A stretch of DNA of 64,000 nucleotides. It comes from an uncultured Bacteroides sp. (lineage in GTDB: Bacteria; Bacteroidota; Bacteroidia; Bacteroidales; Bacteroidaceae). The stretch covers positions 1,550,001 to 1,614,000 of the forward strand of contig NZ_OY787464.1 in NCBI RefSeq assembly GCF_963678845.1, in the 5' to 3' direction. The notes below the pieces were generated by a model. It did not search any database. It saw only the letters and a list, made by a program, of their open reading frames with translations, and had not been told where the DNA came from. This document shows, in pieces, positions 51,590 through 60,151 of the stretch. A program made the position numbers and the translations under genes. Numbering within the stretch: the first letter of the stretch is position 1; the number at the start of each line of letters is the position of its first letter.

Positions 51590-52888
51590 ATGAGAACTCC
51601 AAAAATATTATACTTATTATTTATAAGTGTATGCCTTAGTTGCTTCACATCATGCAACGATGATAACAATATCAACAATAAACCCACTATCAGTATTAGT
51701 GAATCCAACATATCTTTTGAAGCGGAAGGTGGCCAGAAACAAATTCATCTGGCCACAAACAGAGATTGGAATATTTCAGATATTCCTACATGGATTTCAG
51801 TAGATAAAGAATCCGGGGACAGCAACTCAGAAGGAATAATCACATTAACCACCCAAATAAATAATGATTTTTCTCCTAAAGAAGCAACGCTTAAAATAAC
51901 CAGTGGCGACGTTTCTACCTATCTAAAAGTATCACAAAAAGAAGCTTTAGAAAACAGAGCTATAGAATGGGAGTCTTTTCAAACGGGTTATTTCAATTCT
52001 ATAAAACATACTCTTGGAGAAAATAACACAGAACGGAACTATTTATTCCAAACTGATAATCTATTTATTAACCCCGACATAGAAAAAAATATATTCGTTG
52101 GAAACATAATAAACAGTAACCTAAAAACAAACACAAACATCGTAGAATATAAAGGGTATACATATAATCCTATTACTATTTCTCCACTCATTGGTGTAAA
52201 AAATGGGCCATTTCCTATTCTAACAATGAATACGCCCACAAAAGAAGATTATGATGCCTTTGTTCAAAAAGTGATAGACAGCAGATCTACTACCCAAAAC
52301 CTGTCTTTTTCTTATTCAAACAAACCTGCTAAATACTTTTCGTACAGACAACTACATTTGCTTGGAGTTGGGAATGTTGGTATAAAATTAGATGAAGTAG
52401 TTTCCGGACAATCTTACAGAAATAAGGAAATGACCAGAAAGACAGGATTATTGTATTCATTCTGCCTCACTTCATTTACCATTGATATGAATTTACCTGA
52501 AAAATTAGTGAAAGAAGAGGTAAGACAAGAGGATTTAGCTGATGGTGGGTTTTCTTATATTTCATCTGTAAGCTATGGACGAACAGGATTTCTGTTAATA
52601 GAATCTGACACTAATTCTGAGAAACTAAGAATTACAGTAAATAAGGTACTTGCAAATGGAGTACTCACAACAGAGGATAATGCTATTCTCGAAGGAATAA
52701 ATGCATATTATATCTATTATGATAAAGGATATACTTTAAAAAAGGTGGCAGGAAATACTGATGTTATAAGAAAATATGTTTCCAGCATTAGTGCAAATGA
52801 GGGATATATACAACCCCTGACTTTTTCTGTAAATAACTATCCCGATAGTTCACAAAAATCTATATCCTTCTCTTTAAACTTACCATAA
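51590..52888 (+). CDS. BACON-domain lipoprotein with a cholesterol-dependent-cytolysin-like core
   Basis: 432 residues. A lipoprotein signal ends at Cys22, followed by NDDNN, which resembles the acidic surface-export tag of Bacteroides lipoproteins. Residues about 33-115 are a BACON domain (SFEAEGGQKQIHLATNRDWNI, PTWISVD). Residues about 120-432 follow domains 1-3 of thiol-activated cytolysins. FTIDMNLPEKL matches the Y/F-T-V-x-x-D/N-x-P block, and ISSVSYGRTGFLLIESDTNS (YGRT at 329-332) matches the VSNVAYGR-T-x-x-V-K-L-E-T-x-S block. DVIRKYVSSI and IQPLTFSVNNYPDS match the strand before and in the second membrane hairpin. The protein stops there: domain 4 and its Trp-rich undecapeptide are absent. 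It may be a CDC-like pore-forming or antagonistic toxin component. Its solitary, AT-rich setting suggests acquisition. Confidence 0.75.
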   Translation: MRTPKILYLLFISVCLSCFTSCNDDNNINNKPTISISESNISFEAEGGQKQIHLATNRDWNISDIPTWISVDKESGDSNSEGIITLTTQINNDFSPKEATLKITSGDVSTYLKVSQKEALENRAIEWESFQTGYFNSIKHTLGENNTERNYLFQTDNLFINPDIEKNIFVGNIINSNLKTNTNIVEYKGYTYNPITISPLIGVKNGPFPILTMNTPTKEDYDAFVQKVIDSRSTTQNLSFSYSNKPAKYFSYRQLHLLGVGNVGIKLDEVVSGQSYRNKEMTRKTGLLYSFCLTSFTIDMNLPEKLVKEEVRQEDLADGGFSYISSVSYGRTGFLLIESDTNSEKLRITVNKVLANGVLTTEDNAILEGINAYYIYYDKGYTLKKVAGNTDVIRKYVSSISANEGYIQPLTFSVNNYPDSSQKSISFSLNLP

Positions 52889-52918
52889 CTAATTATACAA
52901 GAACAGTTTAAGAAAACA

Positions 52919-52978
52919 ATAATCCCATCCTGATATGGTCCGACAGATAGAGACCTTCTCAAGATGGGATATTATTTT
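52919..52978 (+). terminator. Terminator of the BACON/cytolysin-like gene
   Basis: CCCATCCTGA (52924-52933) pairs with TCAAGATGGG (52959-52968), mostly complementary, enclosing GGTC/GACC, and is followed by ATATTATTTT. It lies 35 bases behind the stop. Confidence 0.55.
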
Positions 52979-53003
52979 GAGAGAGCAGAAAGCTCTCTTC
53001 AAA
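52976..53003 (-). terminator. Hairpin behind ilvC
   Basis: On the minus strand GAGAGC (52997-52992) and GCTCTC (52986-52981) with a five-base loop are extended by TTTGAA on one side and TCAAA on the other, then ATAATA. It lies 19 bases behind the ilvC stop. Confidence 0.55.
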
Positions 53004-53022
53004 GTTTTAGCTTAATTTCTGA

Positions 53023-54069
53023 TTAGTTGTTTTCAGGACGTAATTTACGTACAACAGCACCAGCTTGCCACATTTCGCTTTCGCGAAGAGCTTTCAATTC
53101 AGCATCCAAACCTGCACGATAGTCGGGTTTAGAATTTGTATCAATTGAACGTTGAGCTTCGTTACCACACTTAACTTCTGAATACAATTTTTCAAATACA
53201 GGTTTAGTTGCATCGTGGAAAGGACCCATCCAGTCAAGAGCACCACGTTGAGCTGTAGTTGAACAGTTTGCATACATCCAGTCCATACCGTTCTTTGCAA
53301 AAAGAGGCATCAATGATTGAGTAAGTTCTTCTACTGTTTCGTTGAAAGCTTCAGAAGGAGTATGTCCGTTTTCACGCAATGTTTCATATTGAGCAAGAAG
53401 TAAACCTTGGATAGCACCCATCAAAGTACCACGTTCACCAGTTAAGTCAGAGTAAACTTCACGTTTGAATGTTGTTTCGAACAAATAACCTGAACCTACG
53501 CCAATACCCAAAGCAACCACACGATCAAATGCATGACCTGTTGCATCCTGGAAAATAGCATAAGAAGAGTTCAAGCCACGACCTTCAAGGAACATTGTAC
53601 GAAGAGATGTACCTGATCCTTTAGGAGCCACAAGAATAACATCTACATCAGCAGGAGGAACAATGCCTGTTCTTTCTTTGTAAGTGATACCAAAACCGTG
53701 AGAGAAATAAAGAGCTTTACCTGGAGCAAGGTTCTTCTTAACTGTTGGCCATACTTCAATCTGAGCAGCGTCTGAAAGAAGATACTGAATGATAGTACCA
53801 CGTTGACAAGCTTCTTCAATTTCAAATAAAGTTTCTCCTGGAACCCATCCGTCAGCAACAGCTTTTTCCCAGGTCTTTCCACCCTTACGTTGGCCAACGA
53901 TTACATTGAAACCATTGTCTCTTAAGTTTAATGATTGTCCTGGTCCCTGAACACCATAACCAATCACTGCAATGATTTCATTTTTCAATACTTCACGTGC
54001 TTTCTCTAAAGGAAATTCCTCGCGGGTTACTACATTTTCAACAACACCGCCAAAATTCATCTGTGCCAT
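53023..54069 (-). CDS. ilvC: Ketol-acid reductoisomerase
   Basis: 348 residues, class I (short) form. The Rossmann motif is IAVIGYGVQGPGQSLNLRDNG; the NADPH loop is VGQRKGGKTW. The metal-binding knot includes SDLTGERGTLMGAIQGLLLAQYETL and ETVEELTQSLMPL. It converts acetolactate or acetohydroxybutyrate to the dihydroxy acid in valine and isoleucine synthesis. It is the last gene of the ilv operon, 25 bases behind the thioesterase. Confidence 0.96.
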   Translation of the reverse strand: MAQMNFGGVVENVVTREEFPLEKAREVLKNEIIAVIGYGVQGPGQSLNLRDNGFNVIVGQRKGGKTWEKAVADGWVPGETLFEIEEACQRGTIIQYLLSDAAQIEVWPTVKKNLAPGKALYFSHGFGITYKERTGIVPPADVDVILVAPKGSGTSLRTMFLEGRGLNSSYAIFQDATGHAFDRVVALGIGVGSGYLFETTFKREVYSDLTGERGTLMGAIQGLLLAQYETLRENGHTPSEAFNETVEELTQSLMPLFAKNGMDWMYANCSTTAQRGALDWMGPFHDATKPVFEKLYSEVKCGNEAQRSIDTNSKPDYRAGLDAELKALRESEMWQAGAVVRKLRPENN

Positions 54070-54094
54070 TTTGCTTTCTTTTTTATTTAAAAAA

Positions 54095-54838
54095 CTAATT
54101 AATAAATATCATTTTACTACGGCAAACTACTTCGCCGCCATTCTTTTTTACCTCAACATTGTACTCATTCTCATTAATCTTCTGTTTATAGAAAGAAAGA
54201 GTATCTCCGAAATAACTTTCCGCAACATATGCAACTTCAAAACGTCTAATTCGTTTTTCTTTATACATTTCAAGCGGAAAAAGATCAAGAACACGTTCAA
54301 TATACTTAACACTGTTTACATGTCCGTTTATATCAATATCACTGTACTTTGCTTCATAAGTTGCATCAGGCATACAATCTTCCACTTTAATCCGACTCGG
54401 TTTTTCTATGGGGCATTCCTTTTCACAAACATAATCAACAATGCTTCCGCCGTGCAAAGTCAGTAAATCAGCAGGTTTACGTGTTTGCTGACTAATCATA
54501 GCCCATACAGAACGCGCATAACCAATGGGATGTCCTTCTCCATTCAGGATTTCAAAGTTACGGTCAGTGAAAAGACGGTATACATTCTCTACCCATGTCT
54601 TTATACTGAACTTCTCATACTGATAAGGCATTTCATCAAGCTCAACAGCCAATCGGGAAAGTACCCATGTATAATGTGCCTCATTAAGATTGGCAATTCC
54701 AAATCCCCGGTCGGTAGAATGAAAACCTGCGCAATTCAATAGATGATTTCCTAACACACCCATGGTGAGATGCCCGGAAAAGTCTACATGAAAAGGCTCT
54801 GCCACAAAATTGTAATGACCAATCTTATTCTGCTCCAT
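54095..54838 (-). CDS. Acyl-ACP thioesterase
   Basis: 247 residues with a double hot-dog fold as in plant FatA/FatB. The N-terminal LTMGVLGNHLLNCAGFHSTDRGFG and the second half SDIDINGHVNSVKYIERVLDLFPLEMY carry the Asn and His of the active site (N-x-H-V-N). It releases free fatty acids from acyl carrier protein. It overlaps the end of ilvN by 14 bases, so it is translationally coupled within the ilv operon. A link between branched-chain keto acids and branched fatty acids of Bacteroides membranes would explain its position, but this is inference. Confidence 0.9.
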   Translation of the reverse strand: MEQNKIGHYNFVAEPFHVDFSGHLTMGVLGNHLLNCAGFHSTDRGFGIANLNEAHYTWVLSRLAVELDEMPYQYEKFSIKTWVENVYRLFTDRNFEILNGEGHPIGYARSVWAMISQQTRKPADLLTLHGGSIVDYVCEKECPIEKPSRIKVEDCMPDATYEAKYSDIDINGHVNSVKYIERVLDLFPLEMYKEKRIRRFEVAYVAESYFGDTLSFYKQKINENEYNVEVKKNGGEVVCRSKMIFIN

Positions 54839-55376
54839 CTTTACCTTTTCTACTTTCTATCAAAGCCAGGAAATTGCTTAGGCGCTCTACCGGACTTTTA
54901 GTGATGGCAATACGTCCGGAGCGGACAAACTGCCACAATCCCATAGGCATCAGTTCATCATATAAAGCCTGAGTATCTTCAGGATGACCGGTCAGTTCAA
55001 TAACGGCATACGTTTGGTTTACTTCCAGAATGCGGGCGTTATGCTTACGAACCAGTTTCTCAACCTGATTACTACCAAGTAAGCTCAAAGCCGGAACTTT
55101 ATAAAGAGCTACTTCCTGATAGATAATCTGATCATCAGTATAATAATGCGCCTGCATCACATCAATACGTTTCTCTATCTGCTTTGTTACTTTTTCAATT
55201 GTATCGGCATCCGTATTAACTGTAATAGTATATTTATGAATGTCTTTAATGGAAGAAGCAGAAACGCTCAGAGTTTCAATATTCAACTGTCTACGAGTAA
55301 AGATTGTTGTTACCTGATTTAACAGTCCAGCAATATTTTCTGAATAAACGTTGATTGTATATAATTTCTTATCCAT
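54825..55376 (-). CDS. ilvN: Acetolactate synthase small (regulatory) subunit
   Basis: 183 residues. An N-terminal ACT domain (YTINVYSENIAGLLNQVTTIFTRRQLNIETLSVS) is followed by the C-terminal regulatory domain (ALYDELMPMGLWQFVRSGRIAITK). It binds valine and controls the catalytic subunit encoded 10 bases upstream. Its end overlaps the thioesterase gene. The symbol ilvH would be equally apt. Confidence 0.94.
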   Translation of the reverse strand: MDKKLYTINVYSENIAGLLNQVTTIFTRRQLNIETLSVSASSIKDIHKYTITVNTDADTIEKVTKQIEKRIDVMQAHYYTDDQIIYQEVALYKVPALSLLGSNQVEKLVRKHNARILEVNQTYAVIELTGHPEDTQALYDELMPMGLWQFVRSGRIAITKSPVERLSNFLALIESRKGKDGAE

Positions 55377-55386
55377 AATATCAGTA

Positions 55387-57084
55387 TTAGTATCCTAACA
55401 ATATGTCTGTTACTTTTCCTCCGGCAGGGGTCATTGGATAAACCATTCCCTTTTCCACTACTCCTACTTCAAGAAGGAAAGAACCTTCAGTCTGCAACAT
55501 TTCCTGAATAGCTTCATCCAGTTCTTCACGTATATGAACAGAGCGGCCTTTTATGCCATAAGCTGAAGCAATCTTTATATAATCAGGATTCTTCATTGGT
55601 GTTGATGAATAGCGCTCATTGAAGAACATCTCCTGCCATTGACGTACCATTCCCAGAAAATTATTATTTAATAGAATAATCTTCACTGTAGTTCCTGTTT
55701 CCATAATAGTTCCCAGTTCCTGAATAGTCATCTGCAATCCGCCGTCACCACAGAACAGACAAACAGTTCTTTCGGGTGCACCAAATGATGCACCTATTGA
55801 TGCCGGAAGTCCGAATCCCATGGTTCCCAATCCACCGGAAGTCACAATGCTTCGTTTCTTTGTGAACTGGAAATATCTGGCAGCCATCATTTGGTTCTGA
55901 CCTACATCGGTAACCAAAACAGCCTCATGGTTTGTTGCTATTGAAACCTTTCTGATAACTTCTCCCATAGTGATTGGGCCGTCATCAGGATTAAGTTCGG
56001 CTCTGATTACAGAGTTATACTCTTTCTCTTCGCTTTCTTTAAAACTATCAATCCACTCTTTATGTTCATTTTCTTTCAGCTGAGCTGTTATTGCAGCCAG
56101 AGTTTCTTTGCAATCGCCCACAACAGCTACAGTTGTTTTTACATTCTTATTAATCTCGGCAGGATCAATATCAAGATGAATGACTTTTGCCTGCTTAGCA
56201 TAAGTATGCAAATCTCCCGTTACCCGGTCATCAAAACGCATACCAATTGCAATAAGCACATCACATTCATTTGTTTTAATGTTAGGTCCCACGTTGCCAT
56301 GCATTCCCAACATTCCTTTGTTTAAACGATGAGCGGTAGGCAATGCCGATAAACCGAGCAATGTTTTTCCGGCAGGGATATCTGCTTTCTCAAGAAACTC
56401 CAGAAGTTCATTCTGAGCTCCGCCAAGTTCAACGCCCTGTCCTACTAACGCCAGCGGTTTCTTAGCAGAATTTATAAGTTGGGCAGCTGCACAAACCGCT
56501 TCTTCATCAATATCAAGAATAGGTTGATAACTGCGGATAAAATCTATTGTACGAGGTTCATATTCCACCTTTAAAACCTGAGCGTTTTTGGCAAAGTCCA
56601 ATACTACAGGGCCCGGTCTTCCACTCTTTGCAATATAAAATGCACGAGCCACAGCCCAGGCTATATCTTCAGGACGACGAATCTGATAACTCCATTTTGT
56701 TATTGGTTGAGTGAGACTCACCAAATCAATTTCCTGAAAAGCATCCGTGCCCAATAAAGCAGCTCCCACCTGACCAGCAATTACCACTAAAGGGGTACTA
56801 TCAAGCATTGCATCACTAATACCTGTTATTGCATTAGTTGCACCCGGACCGCTGGTTACAATACTTACTCCAACTTTTCCTGAAACCCTTGCATATCCCT
56901 GAGCAGCGTGAGTAGCTCCTTGTTCGTGACGAACCAGCACATGGTTTAATTCATGTTTATGATCATATAAGCAATCATATACAGGCATAATAGCTCCACC
57001 GGGATAACCGAATATTGTATCTACACCCTCTTTTATCAAAGAGCGGATCAATGCTTCGGAACCAGTAACCAGTTGTTTATCCAT
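55387..57084 (-). CDS. ilvB: Acetolactate synthase large (catalytic) subunit
   Basis: 565 residues. The thiamine-diphosphate enzyme marks are GVDTIFGYPGGAIMPVYD, the catalytic Glu in VRHEQGATHAAQGYAR, and the Mg/ThDP-binding GDGGLQMTIQELGTIMETG with NNNFLGMVRQW. It joins pyruvate with pyruvate or 2-oxobutyrate. It lies 28 bases behind ilvD and 10 bases before the small subunit. Confidence 0.96.
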   Translation of the reverse strand: MDKQLVTGSEALIRSLIKEGVDTIFGYPGGAIMPVYDCLYDHKHELNHVLVRHEQGATHAAQGYARVSGKVGVSIVTSGPGATNAITGISDAMLDSTPLVVIAGQVGAALLGTDAFQEIDLVSLTQPITKWSYQIRRPEDIAWAVARAFYIAKSGRPGPVVLDFAKNAQVLKVEYEPRTIDFIRSYQPILDIDEEAVCAAAQLINSAKKPLALVGQGVELGGAQNELLEFLEKADIPAGKTLLGLSALPTAHRLNKGMLGMHGNVGPNIKTNECDVLIAIGMRFDDRVTGDLHTYAKQAKVIHLDIDPAEINKNVKTTVAVVGDCKETLAAITAQLKENEHKEWIDSFKESEEKEYNSVIRAELNPDDGPITMGEVIRKVSIATNHEAVLVTDVGQNQMMAARYFQFTKKRSIVTSGGLGTMGFGLPASIGASFGAPERTVCLFCGDGGLQMTIQELGTIMETGTTVKIILLNNNFLGMVRQWQEMFFNERYSSTPMKNPDYIKIASAYGIKGRSVHIREELDEAIQEMLQTEGSFLLEVGVVEKGMVYPMTPAGGKVTDILLGY

Positions 57085-57112
57085 ATCAATTGACTCGTTG
57101 TTTCGTTTATTA

Positions 57113-58942
57113 TTATATTAATCTAACAGCTCCTTTATCAGCTGAGCTTACCATGCTTGCATAAGCTTTCAGGCTCTTTGGCACATAACGATCACGCAAT
57201 GGTGCTGTAAAGGCTTTATCTCCTCTCTTCATTTCTTCAGAGCGGCGAACATCAAGTTCCTTATCTGTTAGTTTCACATTTATACTTCTTTCCGGGATAT
57301 TTATTTCAATGATATCACCATCTTTAATCAATCCGATATTTCCTCCGGCTGCTGCTTCAGGAGAGACATGTCCGATACTCAAACCAGATGTACCTCCACT
57401 AAAACGTCCGTCGGTAATTAAAGCACACTCTTTTCCGAGATGTTTTGATTTTATATAAGATGTAGGATAAAGCATTTCCTGCATACCCGGTCCACCCTTA
57501 GGTCCTTCATAAGTAATGACCACTACATCTCCGGAGACGACCTTACCTTTAAGGATTCCGTCACAAGCAGCATCCTGAGAATCGAACACCTTTGCAGGTC
57601 CTGAGAACTTCCAGATACTTTCATCCACGCCGGCAGTTTTTACCACACATCCACCCTGTGCTATATTTCCTCTCAGAACAGCAAGACCACCATCTTTTGA
57701 ATATGCATAACCAATTGAACGAATACAACCATCTTTCCGGTCAGTATCAAGTTCTTTATAGTAATTATTCTGAGAGCCAAGTACTAAATTAAATTTGCCA
57801 CCCGGAGCACTCTTATATTTCTTTACAGCCTCATCACAAACGTCCGGACTTGTTATTGAATATTTATTTATTGCTTCAACAAGCGTCATTCCATCTACAC
57901 GATTTACGTTGGCATCAATCAATCCGGCAGCATCCAATTCCGCCATAATTGCCATAATTCCTCCTGCACGGTTCACATCCTGGATGTGATATTTTGGTGT
58001 ATTAGGAGCCACTTTACAAAGACAAGGAGTTTTACGTGAAAGAGCATCAATGTCATCCATAGTAAAGTCAACTTCCGCTTCATGAGCAATTGCTAAAAGG
58101 TGAAGAACTGTATTTGTAGATCCACCCATTGCAATATCCAAAGTCATTGCGTTCAGGAAAGAAGTACGTGTGGCAATGCTTCTTGGTAAAACGCTTTCAT
58201 CACCATTCTGATAATACTTATATGTATTTTCAACAATCTGTTTAGCTGCATCTTTAAAAAGATTAGCACGATTTTCATGTGTTGCAATAATAGTACCGTT
58301 TCCAGGTAAAGCCATTCCCAGTGCTTCATTGAGACAGTTCATGGAATTAGCAGTAAACATTCCCGAACAGCTACCACAAGTAGGACAAGCAGAATTCTCA
58401 ATCTTGGCAACTTCAGCATCGCTTACACTTTCGTCAGCCGACTTAATCATTGCATCAATCAAATCCAGGTGCTGACCATTAAGTTCACCAGCCTCCATCG
58501 GACCTCCCGAAACAAAGATTGTTGGAATATTCAGTCTCATGGAAGCCATCAGCATTCCAGGAGTAATTTTATCACAGTTACTGATACAAACCATCGCATC
58601 TGCTTTGTGAGCATTCACCATATATTCCACACTATCAGCAATAATATCACGTGAAGGAAGAGAGTAGAGCATACCATCATGCCCCATCGCAATACCATCA
58701 TCAATGGCAATAGTATTGAATTCGGCAGCAAAGCAGCCAAGTTTTTCTATTTCAGCTTTTACTTGCTGACCTATTTCATGCAAATGAACATGTCCTGGTA
58801 CAAACTGAGTAAAAGAGTTCACAATTGCGATAATAGGTTTACCCAATTGTTCTTTCTTCATTCCATTTGCTATCCAAAGAGCACGTGCTCCCGCCATTCT
58901 ACGACCTTGTGTACTGAACGAACTTCGTAATTGCTTTTCCAT
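57113..58942 (-). CDS. ilvD: Dihydroxy-acid dehydratase
   Basis: 609 residues of the IlvD/Edd family. Cluster cysteines appear in ISNCDKITPGM and CPTCGSCSGMFTANSMNCL; the C-terminal block is LITDGRFSGGTSGLSIGHVSPEAAAGG. It dehydrates the dihydroxy acid in valine and isoleucine synthesis. It is the first structural gene of the operon. The terminator of a leader-peptide attenuator ends only about 15 bases before its ATG, so expression of the whole operon should depend on readthrough. Confidence 0.96.
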   Translation of the reverse strand: MEKQLRSSFSTQGRRMAGARALWIANGMKKEQLGKPIIAIVNSFTQFVPGHVHLHEIGQQVKAEIEKLGCFAAEFNTIAIDDGIAMGHDGMLYSLPSRDIIADSVEYMVNAHKADAMVCISNCDKITPGMLMASMRLNIPTIFVSGGPMEAGELNGQHLDLIDAMIKSADESVSDAEVAKIENSACPTCGSCSGMFTANSMNCLNEALGMALPGNGTIIATHENRANLFKDAAKQIVENTYKYYQNGDESVLPRSIATRTSFLNAMTLDIAMGGSTNTVLHLLAIAHEAEVDFTMDDIDALSRKTPCLCKVAPNTPKYHIQDVNRAGGIMAIMAELDAAGLIDANVNRVDGMTLVEAINKYSITSPDVCDEAVKKYKSAPGGKFNLVLGSQNNYYKELDTDRKDGCIRSIGYAYSKDGGLAVLRGNIAQGGCVVKTAGVDESIWKFSGPAKVFDSQDAACDGILKGKVVSGDVVVITYEGPKGGPGMQEMLYPTSYIKSKHLGKECALITDGRFSGGTSGLSIGHVSPEAAAGGNIGLIKDGDIIEINIPERSINVKLTDKELDVRRSEEMKRGDKAFTAPLRDRYVPKSLKAYASMVSSADKGAVRLI

Positions 58943-58956
58943 TATTCTATTTAATT

Positions 58957-58989
58957 AAAAAAGCCCTTCTCAAACAAATGAGAAAGGCT
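58957..58989 (-). terminator. Attenuator terminator of the ilv operon
   Basis: Minus strand AGCCTTTCTCA (58989-58979), loop TTTGTT, TGAGAAGGGCT (58972-58962): 11 bp with one G-T pair, followed by a run of six T (58962-58957). The 3' arm word TGAGAAGGG also occurs at the leader stop codon (59032-59024) and can pair with the same 5' arm to form an antiterminator. Confidence 0.88.
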
Positions 58990-59029
58990 CTAAATAATAT
59001 TTTATAGTACGTTTAACTATACACCCTTC

Positions 59030-59104
59030 TCACGCTCTTGATTGGACCACCACGAGGCGAATAATATGCACTAGAGACAGATTAATTGATGTAATTGCAT
59101 TCAT
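59030..59104 (-). CDS. ilv operon leader peptide (24 residues)
   Basis: ATG at 59104, TGA at 59032-59030. Of 24 residues, 11 are branched-chain: Ile at 4, 7, 14 and 15, Leu at 9, 11 and 17, Val at 12 and 18-20, with the cluster HIIRLVVV. The start lies about 25 bases after the expected transcription start. Its stop codon is the first part of the antiterminator word TGAGAAGGG. Stalling at Ile/Val/Leu codons would leave that word free, whereas a ribosome reaching the stop would cover it and let the terminator form. The product itself has no expected function. Confidence 0.85.
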   Translation of the reverse strand: MNAITSINLSLVHIIRLVVVQSRA

Positions 59105-59135
59105 ACCGTTTTCTATTCTTTTTCTAAATATGCTG

Positions 59136-59166
59136 CAAAGGTACTTTCTTTTTTCAAACCACCAAA
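59136..59166 (-). promoter_or_regulatory. Promoter of the ilv operon
   Basis: TTTG (59166-59163), 19 bases, TACCTTTG (59143-59136), full consensus. A leader of about 190 bases follows up to ilvD. The stretch 59167-59423 is AT-rich and holds nothing I can name. Confidence 0.7.
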
Positions 59167-59423
59167 CAAAATCAGAAAAAAAAATCGCGATTAAATTTAT
59201 AATCGTAAGAAATAAGCTCTTAATTATCTAATTCTATCACTTAAAGCGACTAAAAAAAATGAAAGAGAAAGAATTAAGCTTTTCAAGTAAAGTAATTATT
59301 AATCAACAAAAAAGCGCTTATCTGTTTATAACATAGGGCTAATAAGCCTATTAGGAAACAAGTAAAAAGTACTTAATAAACCGTAAATAGATTATTACTA
59401 GTTTAGATAAAACAAATAATTCG

Positions 59424-59431
59424 TATATTTG
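59424..59431 (+). promoter_or_regulatory. Probable -7 box of the slyD-like gene
   Basis: TATATTTG fits TAnnTTTG, 51 bases before the ATG. The -33 region has GTTTAG rather than TTTG. Confidence 0.45.
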
Positions 59432-59482
59432 CAGGCTAAAATCAAATCAATAAGATTATTAACAAAATAACAACGAGTATAG

Positions 59483-60079
59483 ATGGAAACAGCACCAAAC
59501 AAACTCATCGTAGTATCATACGAACTGTATGTAACTGAAGATGGAGAAAAAGACTTAGTAGAAAAAGCAACTAAAGAACAACCATTCCAGTTTATTTCCG
59601 GATTAGGCACTACATTAGATGCTTTCGAAAATCAACTTAAAGGACTCGCTGTAGGCGATAAGTTTGACTTTACTATTGCCAGCGATGAAGCATACGGAGA
59701 ATATAACGACGAACATATTATTGAACTTCCTAAGAATATATTTGAAGTTGATGGAAAATTTGACGCTGAACGCATCTTTGCAGGAAACGTTGTTCCATTA
59801 ATGGATGCAGACGGTAACAGAATGAATGCTACTGTTGTAGAAGTTTCTGACGAGAATGTAAAAGTAGACATGAACCACCCATTAGCTGGTGAAGATTTAA
59901 CCTTTGTAGGTGAAGTTCTTGAATCACGTACAGCTACCAACGAAGAGATTCAGGGTATGGTTAACCTGATGAGCGGAGAAGGTTGCGGTTGCGGATGCGA
60001 CAGCTGCGGTGATGGTTGCGATTGCGACAACGAAGAAGGACACGAAGGCGGTTGCGGAAGCGGCTGTGGTTGTCACTAA
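59483..60079 (+). CDS. slyD: SlyD-like FKBP-type peptidyl-prolyl isomerase with Cys-rich metal-binding tail
   Basis: 198 residues. The FKBP part (1-70) and an inserted IF-type domain (about 70-130) follow the SlyD order: VVSYELYVTEDGE, GLGTTLDAFENQLKGLAVGDKFDF, then NHPLAGEDLTFVGEVLE. The last 32 residues hold 12 Cys in a Gly/Asp/Glu context (GCGCGCDSCGDGC and GGCGSGCGCH) ending in His, suited to bind Ni, Zn or Cu. It would act as a folding helper and metal carrier in the cytoplasm. Single gene with a strong terminator. Confidence 0.93.
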   Translation: METAPNKLIVVSYELYVTEDGEKDLVEKATKEQPFQFISGLGTTLDAFENQLKGLAVGDKFDFTIASDEAYGEYNDEHIIELPKNIFEVDGKFDAERIFAGNVVPLMDADGNRMNATVVEVSDENVKVDMNHPLAGEDLTFVGEVLESRTATNEEIQGMVNLMSGEGCGCGCDSCGDGCDCDNEEGHEGGCGSGCGCH

Positions 60080-60087
60080 AAAGATAA

Positions 60088-60137
60088 AGCACACAGATTA
60101 TTTGCCATAAAAGCAATATCTGTGTGCTATTTTTTTG
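60088..60137 (+). terminator. Rho-independent terminator of the slyD-like gene
   Basis: AGCACACAGAT (60088-60098) pairs perfectly with ATCTGTGTGCT (60118-60128), followed by a run of seven T after one A. It lies 8 bases behind the stop. Confidence 0.88.
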
Positions 60138-60151
60138 TTCTGTTTTCTATT

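Noticed and set aside
59102..59482. A riboswitch before the ilv operon
   Set aside because: The leader is fully explained by the peptide, antiterminator and terminator; no aptamer-like fold was apparent.
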